From: JABWCE01 sp046154525
GTDB lineage: Bacteria; Bacteroidota; Bacteroidia; NS11-12g; UBA9320
Reading direction: 5' to 3'
Length of the DNA stretch: 12,275 bases
NCBI GenBank assembly: GCA_046154525.1
Contig: JBJXDS010000178.1
Span: 1 to 12,275, forward strand
A program made the position numbers and the translations under genes. Below the pieces are notes generated by a model, which was given only the letters and a program-made list of their open reading frames with translations, searched no databases and was not told the origin of the DNA. Shown in pieces: positions 7,228-12,275 of this stretch. Position 1 is the stretch's first letter, and every line of letters starts with the position of its first letter.

Positions 7228-7258
7228 TTTAACCTTTATCCTTTATCCTTTAACCTTT
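7228..7258 (-). repeat. Right (inverted) array of element 1, overlapping the start of the UpxY-like gene
   Basis: Read on the + strand the units are TTTAACC, TTTATCC, TTTATCC, TTTAACC and a final TTT, a strict 7-base period and the reverse complement of the left array with two A-to-T changes. The last two bases (7257-7258) are the first two of the TTG start codon of the next gene, and TAA in the last unit (7251-7253) is an in-frame stop two codons upstream. Pairing with 6733-6781 would enclose the four-helix-bundle gene in a long stem-loop in RNA or single-stranded DNA. Confidence 0.93.
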
Positions 7259-7772
7259 GAAAAAGTGGTATGCCGTATATGTCAATTCCCGCCACGAAAA
7301 GAAAGTAGCGGCCTTGTTTGATATTTTTAGTATAGAAAATTATTTACCCGTTCAAAAGGTTTTAAAACAGTGGAGCGATCGAAAAAAAATTGTTGAAGAG
7401 CCATTATTCCGGTCTTATGTTTTTGCCCATGTGGATGAAACTGAAAAAGAAGCTGTGAGAAGAGTGGATGGTGTATTAAATTTCGTGTATTGGCTTGGCC
7501 AGCCTGCCGTTATAAGGGACGAAGAAATAGCAGTTATAAAACGATTTATGGGAGAATATGAAAATATACAAGTCGAACACAACACTCCACAACTAAATAG
7601 CTCAGTAAAAATAGATGGTGGCCCTTTTATGAACCATATAGGAAAAGTAATAAAAGTGGGAAAGAACAAAGTAAAAGTTATTATTGAATCTTTGGGTTGT
7701 TCATTAATAGCCGATGTACCTGTAAATAAAATAGTAAATTTGCCTGTTAAACTAAAAATAAACAATGGCTAA
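7257..7772 (+). CDS. UpxY-type NusG-like transcription antiterminator
   Basis: This 171-residue NusG paralogue should bind RNA polymerase and help it through the long polysaccharide operon downstream, as UpxY proteins do for Bacteroides capsule loci and RfaH does in Enterobacteria. The NGN domain covers about residues 3-100 (KWYAVYVNSRHEKKVA, then EEPLFRSYVFAHVD, then the conserved W of VYWLGQPAVIRDEE). A KOW-type domain follows at about 117-157 (VKIDGGPFMNHIGKVIKV, then KVKVIIESLG). The start must be TTG at 7257: TAA lies two codons upstream, the next in-frame ATG is near residue 98, and the first NGN strand begins at residue 3. The TTG is created at the edge of a repeat array, so an original ATG may have been lost and initiation may be weak. 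There is no Shine-Dalgarno sequence. The gene overlaps the next by 8 bases, indicating translational coupling. Confidence 0.9.
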   Translation: MKKWYAVYVNSRHEKKVAALFDIFSIENYLPVQKVLKQWSDRKKIVEEPLFRSYVFAHVDETEKEAVRRVDGVLNFVYWLGQPAVIRDEEIAVIKRFMGEYENIQVEHNTPQLNSSVKIDGGPFMNHIGKVIKVGKNKVKVIIESLGCSLIADVPVNKIVNLPVKLKINNG

Positions 7773-8514
7773 ATACCCTTTCCAATTATTATTAATTTTA
7801 TTTATTCTTATAGTTAGCTCCTGTGGTAAAAAATTAATTTATTTTCAGGAAAAAGAAGATTCAAAAAATAAGTACAACAATATAGAAGTAGCCAAACCTG
7901 AAAACCCAAGGGATCATATTATTGAAGCAGGGGATGTTTTGGGATTAAAAATAAATTCGACTAACACAGCCTTATTAGCAGAATTTGCAAATTACTTGTC
8001 GAATGGTTCAACAATTCCCGGATTGATGGTTCAGGAAAACGGAACTATATTTTTACCTTATAGCGGTGTTATAAAAATATCCGGTATATCCATAATTGAG
8101 GCAGAGAATTTGATAATTTCTGAATTGGGTAAATCTATTAACAGTCTCACACTTGAGCTAACATTAAATTCATTTAGGATAACAATTCTTGGGGAGGTAA
8201 AAACCCCTGGTATAAAAAATTCACCAGGTGACCAATTGACGATCATTGATGCACTGAGCTTGAGCGGCGATTTAGGGCCGGATGGTAAACGTAGCAATAT
8301 TAAGGTGATTAGACAGGTTGGCGATAAAAAAATGACCTATTTCACAGACGTTTCATCTATTGATATTTTCCGATCAGAAGTTTATTATCTTAAATCAAAT
8401 GATATTGTTTACATTGAAACTCTGCCTAAAAAAATTGTTCGGGAAAATATAACTTACATTAGCATCTTTTTAACTTTAGTGAACACTCTTGGAATTTTCC
8501 TTGTCCGCTTTTAA
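7765..8514 (+). CDS. Polysaccharide export outer-membrane lipoprotein (Wza/Poly_export family, short form)
   Basis: This 249-residue protein is the likely outer-membrane exit component for the polymer. It has a lipoprotein signal peptide with lipobox IVSSC and Cys20 as the lipidated residue. The Poly_export domain lies at about 47-137 (RDHIIEAGDVLGLKI, then GTIFLPYSGVIKISG). One SLBB domain follows at about 138-220 (ITILGEVKTPGI, then ALSLSGDLGPDGKRSNIKV). A hydrophobic C-terminal segment (about 229-247) may be the membrane-spanning helix. E. coli Wza has 379 residues and more SLBB repeats. The shorter form with one SLBB is usual in Bacteroidota. Its start overlaps the upstream stop (ATGGCTAA), and a kinase/co-polymerase follows 57 bases later, as expected for an export pair. 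Confidence 0.9.
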   Translation: MAKYPFQLLLILFILIVSSCGKKLIYFQEKEDSKNKYNNIEVAKPENPRDHIIEAGDVLGLKINSTNTALLAEFANYLSNGSTIPGLMVQENGTIFLPYSGVIKISGISIIEAENLIISELGKSINSLTLELTLNSFRITILGEVKTPGIKNSPGDQLTIIDALSLSGDLGPDGKRSNIKVIRQVGDKKMTYFTDVSSIDIFRSEVYYLKSNDIVYIETLPKKIVRENITYISIFLTLVNTLGIFLVRF

Positions 8515-8571
8515 TAAATAATTAAATCGCAGATTAGACAATACCCAAAAATTAAAATAAATTAATTGTCA

Positions 8572-11040
8572 ATGGAAACAAACGTATCCGAATTTGATGA
8601 ATTAAAATCAAATAAAGGCTTAAATATAAAGTTAATATTAGGTTTGGTCAGGATATATTGGATCCTGTTTTTTATTTGCATTTCCATTGCCTTAATTGAT
8701 GCATATCTTATACACAGATATTCAACTCCGTATTACAAAGTACAGGGTGATATCTTATTATCCAATCAAAGTAAAGGTAAAGAAGGGGCGGAAATATTAG
8801 GTACAGAAGGCTTTTCACAGGCCTTTAGTCCAATTGATGCTACTCTGGTAAATGATAAAATTGAATATATAAAATCGAAAAAGTTCATAAAAGATGTAGT
8901 AAAAAAATTGAGGTATGATCATTCATTTTTTACCAAAGGAAATGTAAAAACCACTGAAGTCTATTCTAAAAATTTACCAATAGAATTTTATTATCGTACC
9001 CTTGATCGTGAGGCCTTGGATTATAAGTTTGATTTAAAAATGAGTAAACCTTCATTTTCATTAAATGTTTCGAATAAAACTTCACTTATATTCTCAAAGA
9101 ACAATTTAAAATATGATGACTCTTTAGTTTTAAAAAATTGTATCATTTTTATTCATAAAATACCAAACCCTGATTGGTGGTATAGCGGCCTGCCTTCTAA
9201 TTTATTAGTTACATTAAATGACATTGATGCTATTGCCAACCAATATTCCGGACTAATTCAAATAAAGCAAAAACCCCAAACTAAAATTCTAACTATTAGT
9301 TTAGAAGCCAGTGAACCTAATAAGGCCAGGGACTTTATTGCAGAAATTGGCAATACTTTTCTTGAAAAAGGTTTAATTGAGAAAAATGCAAAATTTAACA
9401 ATACCCTACTATTCATAAACGAACAATTAGAAAAAGTAGAAGCTGTTTTGGGAGACTATGAATTTAACCTGGAAGAATTTAAAAAAACTACTGGTATAAT
9501 TGATTGGCCATCGGAAAGCACCTTATTGCTTTCTGAAAAATCAGGTTTAGATGGTAAATTAAAAGAACAGGATATGCTTTTAAAAAGAGTATTAGCTCTT
9601 AAGGAATACGTAGAGAAACATCAAGATCTTTCTAGCCTTGCTCCTTCCACATTTGGAATAGTTGACCCTTTGTTGATGCCACTTATAGTTGATGTAAGCA
9701 GGGCAAGTGATGCACTAAATGCATTTGCTTATGATTTTAATCAAAATACTCCTCAGTATAAACGGGTTAAACAACGCTTTTTTGATGCCAAAAAATTATT
9801 ACTGGAAAATATAAGTAGTATAATAACTATTACTTCCGACATTTTAAGTGATTATAGAAAAGCATTAACCAGTCTAGAATCAAAAGTAAATCAGCTTCCC
9901 CGAATTGAACGACAAGGCTTGGGTATGATGCGCAAATCTAACATTCAGGAAAAACTTTATATTTTACTTTTAGAAAAAAAGTTTGAATACGAAATAGCAC
10001 GTTCGGGCAATAAGAGTGATTATTCCATTTTGAATGAAGCGGAAATAATGGGGCAAACAAAACCTGATACAAAAAAAATATACCTTATTTCTTTGCTTTT
10101 CGGAATTCTGATTCCTGCGCTTTATATTTTCCTTAAAATATTTTTTGATACCAAATTAAGGAGCCGCGAACAAATTGAAAAAATTACCAAAATCCCATTT
10201 CTGGCTGCCATACCTCACCATAGCGGTGAAGATCAATTAGTGTTTAAAGAAAACTCTAAATCTATGATTGCCGAATCGTTCAGAAATCTTAGGACCAATG
10301 TGCTGTTCATGCTAAAAAATGATACAAATTCAAAAATCATTTTAGTAACCTCAACCATTAGTGGTGAGGGAAAAACATTTTGCACCCTCAATATTGCACA
10401 GGTTCTGGCTTTATCAGGAGTTAAAGTAGTTATAATAGGTTTGGATCTAAGAAAACCAAGACTTCATTTAAGTTTCGATATAAAAAATGATATAGGAATG
10501 AGTACCTACCTTACGGGAAGGGCTTCTTTAGACCAAATTATACAAAGAACCAACTTACCCAATATTGATATTATCCCATCAGGGCCTGTTCCTCCTAATC
10601 CTTCAGAACTAATACTTAATAGCGAAATGAAAAAATGTTTGGAGGATTTAAAAAAAGACTATCAGTACATATTGCTCGATACTGCCCCATTGGGATTGGT
10701 GACTGATGCCGTTGATTTGATGAAACATGCCGATTTGAATGTATTTGTAATGCGTGAAGGTTACACTCAGGCAGGTGCTATTCAATTTGCCAATGATTTT
10801 TATGAAAATCAAAATATTAAGAATATCGGGATTGTATTAAATGACTCCACATTCTCCGGGGCTAAATATGGCTACGGTTATGGTTATGGTTATGGTTATG
10901 GTTATGGTTATGGTTATGGTTATGGTTATGGTTATGGTTATGGTTATGGTTATGGTTATGGATACTATGATGATGAGAAGTCAGGCGGGAAAAAGGGTTG
11001 GTGGCAGAATATAATGAAGTTACTAAAGGTTAAAGGTTAA
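8572..11040 (+). CDS. wzc: Wzc/GumC-like polysaccharide co-polymerase and tyrosine autokinase
   Basis: This 822-residue inner-membrane protein probably controls polymer length and export through cycles of tyrosine autophosphorylation. It has a Wzz domain with TM1 (about 28-48), a long periplasmic region with predicted coiled coil (about 260-500), TM2 (503-525), then a cytoplasmic BY-kinase domain. The kinase has Walker A STISGEGKT (594-602, K601), Walker A' IIGLDLRKP (621-629) and Walker B ILLDTAP with D703. The first Asp of the usual DxDxR in Walker A' is Gly623, while D625 and R627 remain. The tail holds 18 tyrosines between residues 766 and 799, mostly alternating with Gly, then YYDDE and a Lys/Trp-rich end. 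ATG at 8572 is preferred over TTG two codons earlier. The final codons (LKVKG) and the stop are made of heptamer repeat, so the original C-terminus may have been replaced. Confidence 0.93.
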   Translation: METNVSEFDELKSNKGLNIKLILGLVRIYWILFFICISIALIDAYLIHRYSTPYYKVQGDILLSNQSKGKEGAEILGTEGFSQAFSPIDATLVNDKIEYIKSKKFIKDVVKKLRYDHSFFTKGNVKTTEVYSKNLPIEFYYRTLDREALDYKFDLKMSKPSFSLNVSNKTSLIFSKNNLKYDDSLVLKNCIIFIHKIPNPDWWYSGLPSNLLVTLNDIDAIANQYSGLIQIKQKPQTKILTISLEASEPNKARDFIAEIGNTFLEKGLIEKNAKFNNTLLFINEQLEKVEAVLGDYEFNLEEFKKTTGIIDWPSESTLLLSEKSGLDGKLKEQDMLLKRVLALKEYVEKHQDLSSLAPSTFGIVDPLLMPLIVDVSRASDALNAFAYDFNQNTPQYKRVKQRFFDAKKLLLENISSIITITSDILSDYRKALTSLESKVNQLPRIERQGLGMMRKSNIQEKLYILLLEKKFEYEIARSGNKSDYSILNEAEIMGQTKPDTKKIYLISLLFGILIPALYIFLKIFFDTKLRSREQIEKITKIPFLAAIPHHSGEDQLVFKENSKSMIAESFRNLRTNVLFMLKNDTNSKIILVTSTISGEGKTFCTLNIAQVLALSGVKVVIIGLDLRKPRLHLSFDIKNDIGMSTYLTGRASLDQIIQRTNLPNIDIIPSGPVPPNPSELILNSEMKKCLEDLKKDYQYILLDTAPLGLVTDAVDLMKHADLNVFVMREGYTQAGAIQFANDFYENQNIKNIGIVLNDSTFSGAKYGYGYGYGYGYGYGYGYGYGYGYGYGYGYGYGYYDDEKSGGKKGWWQNIMKLLKVKG
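10876..10959 (+). repeat. Fourteen perfect GGTTAT repeats encoding Gly-Tyr
   Basis: The hexamer is repeated 14 times without a mismatch (84 bp) and is flanked by variant codons (GGC TAC before, GGA TAC TAT after). Tyr-rich tails are normal in BY-kinases and Gly-Tyr tails occur in Bacteroidota, but uniform codon use over 14 units points to recent expansion by strand slippage. Gain or loss of a unit keeps the frame and changes the number of phosphorylatable tyrosines by one. Confidence 0.97.
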
Positions 11041-11085
11041 AGTAGAAAGGTTAAAGTAGAAAGGTTAAAGTGCAAAGGTTAAAGT
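11025..11085 (+). repeat. Left array of element 2
   Basis: AAAGGTT (11025-11031) is followed by AAAGGTTAAAGT at 11032-11043, 11046-11057, 11060-11071 and 11074-11085, with dinucleotide linkers AG, AG and GC. The period is therefore 14 bases, unlike the AAA-linked array at 6733-6781, although the 12-base core is identical. The first 16 bases are coding for the kinase tail and supply its TAA at 11038-11040. Confidence 0.95.
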
Positions 11086-11163
11086 GCCTTACTTACAACA
11101 AATAATAATTTTTACCCAATATATCAACTTATTGAAATAGAAAATAACAACATTGCAACCACA

Positions 11164-11182
11164 ACCTTTAACTTTTTTAACT
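11164..11182 (-). repeat. Internal inverted unit of element 2
   Basis: AACCTTTAACTTTTTTAAC matches the inverted heptamer unit imperfectly. It lies about halfway between the two arrays and could pair with the left array to make a shorter hairpin, as an alternative to pairing with 11306-11333. Confidence 0.6.
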
Positions 11183-11305
11183 TCAAAGCTATAATGCAAC
11201 AGTTCTTGGAAGAACATTTTTCTGAGTCCAAATTTCCCCTTGTAAAAGGTGTAAAGAATCCTTTATCCGTTTCAAAAAATAATTACTCAACCTCATCTTC
11301 CTCTT

Positions 11306-11333
11306 TTTAACCTTTAACCTTTATACTTTAACC
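11306..11333 (-). repeat. Right (inverted) array of element 2
   Basis: On the + strand it reads TTTAACC twice, then TTTATAC, then TTTAACC, with a strict 7-base period. It is followed by TTCTCTT and the ATG of the dehydrogenase gene at 11341, so the pyrimidine-rich array occupies the place of a leader and leaves no purine-rich ribosome binding site. Confidence 0.93.
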
Positions 11334-11340
11334 TTCTCTT

Positions 11341-12275
11341 ATGACTAAAACAATCGGTATAATTGGACTTGGCTACGTTGGCCTACCGTTAGCGGTTGAA
11401 TTTGGAAAGAAATTCAAAACAATTGGCTTTGATATTAATACAAGCCGAATACAAGAACTGGAAAAAGGAATTGATAAAACTTTAGAAATTGATTCTGAAC
11501 ATTTAAAATCATCTGAACATCTTACTTTTTCATCAGATACTTCTGATTTAAACCAATGCCACATTTTCATTGTCACCGTGCCTACTCCGGTTGATAGCAA
11601 CAATCGCCCTGATCTAACCCCCCTATACAAAGCTAGTGAAACGGTAGGGAAGGTATTGAAAAAAGGCGATATCGTTATTTATGAATCTACGGTATATCCG
11701 GGCGTAACCGAAGAGGAATGTGTTCCGGTATTGGAGAAAACTTCAGGATTAAAATTTAATACTGATTTTTATTGCGGCTATTCTCCCGAACGGATTAATC
11801 CTGGAGATAAAGAGCATACGGTTACCAAAATTTTAAAAGTAACTTCAGGCTCTACACCAGAAATTGCCGAAGAAGTAGATCAGTTATACAAATCCATCAT
11901 TATTGCCGGAACCCATAAAGCACCAAGCATAAAAGTGGCGGAAGCTGCCAAGGTAATTGAAAATTCGCAACGTGATATCAACATAGCCTTTGTGAATGAG
12001 CTTGCTAAAATATTTAATTTAATGGGCATTGATACGCACCAGGTATTGGAAGCTGCTGGAACCAAATGGAATTTCTTAAAATTCAGTCCAGGGCTCGTTG
12101 GGGGCCATTGTATTGGGGTGGATCCCTTTTATTTAGCTCAAAAAGCGCAGGAATTGGGATACCATCCGGAAATCATACTGGGTGGAAGACGACTAAATGA
12201 CAGCATGGGAGGATATGTTGCAGAGCAAGTGGTTAAGTTAATGGTTAAAAAAGATATTCCAGTAAAAAATGCCAA
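11341..12275 (+). CDS. tviB: UDP-N-acetylhexosamine 6-dehydrogenase (TviB/WbpO type), 3' end beyond the window
   Basis: The first 311 codons of a nucleotide-sugar dehydrogenase run off the window end. The family oxidises C6 of UDP-GlcNAc or UDP-GalNAc to the uronic acid in two NAD-dependent steps, supplying an acidic sugar for the polymer. The N-terminal Rossmann fold begins at once (GIIGLGYVGLPLA, with G9, G11 and G14). VPTPVD, PDLTPLYKASETVG, YESTVYPGVTEEECVPVLE, YSPERINPGDKEH and AAKVIENSQRDINIAFVNEL follow. The catalytic Cys257 sits in GGHCIGVDPFYL. These motifs resemble TviB/WbpO much more than the UDP-glucose dehydrogenase Ugd. The full length should be about 425 residues, so roughly 115 are missing. 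UDP-GlcNAc or UDP-GalNAc as substrate cannot be decided here. Its ATG follows directly after a repeat array, and it is probably cotranscribed with wzc. Confidence 0.93.
   Translation, partial: MTKTIGIIGLGYVGLPLAVEFGKKFKTIGFDINTSRIQELEKGIDKTLEIDSEHLKSSEHLTFSSDTSDLNQCHIFIVTVPTPVDSNNRPDLTPLYKASETVGKVLKKGDIVIYESTVYPGVTEEECVPVLEKTSGLKFNTDFYCGYSPERINPGDKEHTVTKILKVTSGSTPEIAEEVDQLYKSIIIAGTHKAPSIKVAEAAKVIENSQRDINIAFVNELAKIFNLMGIDTHQVLEAAGTKWNFLKFSPGLVGGHCIGVDPFYLAQKAQELGYHPEIILGGRRLNDSMGGYVAEQVVKLMVKKDIPVKNA

Larger units (their letters stand above)
6733..7258 (+). mobile_element. IVS-like element 1: four-helix-bundle gene between inverted heptamer arrays
   Basis: A block of about 526 bases begins with tandem AAAGGTT/AAAGGTTAAAGT units (6733-6781), contains a broken S23-type four-helix-bundle gene, and ends with the same heptamer inverted (7228-7258). 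It separates two genes that I expect to be adjacent or nearly so in such operons, and its right edge overlaps the start of the next gene. The layout recalls 23S rRNA intervening sequences, which carry this protein family inside an inverted-repeat stem. No transposase and no clear target duplication are visible. Calling it mobile is inference from the second array pair at 11025-11333. Confidence 0.5.
11025..11333 (+). mobile_element. Element 2: inverted heptamer arrays without a four-helix-bundle gene, between wzc and the dehydrogenase gene
   Basis: The right-hand gene-free stretch (11041-11340) is a second pair of inverted AAAGGTT arrays bracketing about 220 bases. The interior has no similarity to the four-helix-bundle gene that I can see. 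It holds an extra inverted unit at 11164-11182 and short open frames on both strands (38 codons at 11194-11310 on the + strand, 35 codons at 11296-11189 on the - strand). The left array begins inside the kinase frame and the right array ends 7 bases before the next ATG, so it fits exactly between two operon genes. It may be a deletion derivative or a non-autonomous relative of element 1. No transposase is present. Confidence 0.45.

Noticed and set aside
6733..7258. Repeat arrays as a CRISPR
   Set aside because: Units are 7-14 bases with linkers of 0-3 bases, there are no spacers of typical length, and no cas genes are present.
6733..7258. A 23S rRNA fragment or diversity-generating retroelement accompanying the four-helix-bundle gene
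   Set aside because: The neighbours are polysaccharide genes; I see no rRNA-like sequence, no reverse transcriptase, and no template/variable repeat pair.
7251..7259. TAACCTTTG at the right array end as a -7 promoter element
   Set aside because: It has one base too many for TAnnTTTG and overlaps the start codon, so a transcript from it would lack the gene start.
7415..7765. Open frame of 116 codons on the - strand opposite the UpxY-like gene
   Set aside because: The + strand frame carries clear NGN and KOW motifs; the antisense translation has none.
8566..8571. TTG at 8566 as the start of the kinase gene
   Set aside because: An ATG follows two codons later and gives a normal N-terminus; there is no reason to prefer TTG here, unlike in the UpxY-like gene.
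11189..11296. 35-codon open frame on the - strand in element 2 (MRLSNYFLKRIKDSL...)
   Set aside because: Opposite to operon transcription and overlapping a + strand open frame of similar length; neither has recognisable similarity, so I cannot support it as a gene.

Overview
The window is A+T-rich DNA from a member of the Bacteroidota. I infer this from the gene families (secreted S9 dipeptidyl peptidase IV with a signal peptide ending just before Gln, paired POT transporters, an UpxY-type NusG paralogue heading a polysaccharide operon, a Wzc-type kinase with a Gly-Tyr tail), the near absence of Shine-Dalgarno sequences, and one promoter that fits the Bacteroidota TTTG / TAnnTTTG pattern. I cannot name a genus. 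All genes lie on the + strand.

Left half (253-6008), peptide scavenging: a secreted dipeptidyl peptidase IV family enzyme is followed by two divergent proton-coupled oligopeptide transporters. The likely division of labour is that the peptidase releases Xaa-Pro di- or tripeptides in the periplasm or at the surface, and the POT proteins carry di/tripeptides across the inner membrane. A clear intrinsic terminator lies between the two transporters, only 23 bases before the second one.

Right half (6143 to the window end), start of a capsule or exopolysaccharide locus: a winged-helix protein with a degenerate nucleotidyltransferase-like domain, an UpxY/NusG-like antiterminator, a short outer-membrane polysaccharide export lipoprotein, a Wzc/GumC-like co-polymerase and tyrosine kinase, and the first 311 codons of a TviB/WbpO-type UDP-N-acetylhexosamine 6-dehydrogenase. 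A promoter overlapped by a perfect 7-bp dyad sits just before the winged-helix gene.

The most unusual structure is a pair of insertion-like segments inside this locus. Each is bounded on the left by tandem AAAGGTT/AAAGGTTAAAGT units and on the right by the same units inverted. Segment 1 (6733-7258) carries a broken four-helix-bundle gene of the 23S rRNA intervening-sequence (S23/TIGR02436) family, disrupted by a 49-bp insertion. Segment 2 (11025-11333) has no such gene. Their edges coincide with host gene ends: segment 1 appears to supply the TTG start codon of the UpxY-like gene, and segment 2 supplies the last codons and stop of the kinase gene. I interpret them as IVS-like mobile or hairpin-forming elements that have colonised a polysaccharide operon, possibly adding RNA structure between its genes. 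That function is inference.

The kinase gene also holds 14 perfect GGTTAT repeats encoding a Tyr-Gly tail, a likely site of in-frame length variation.
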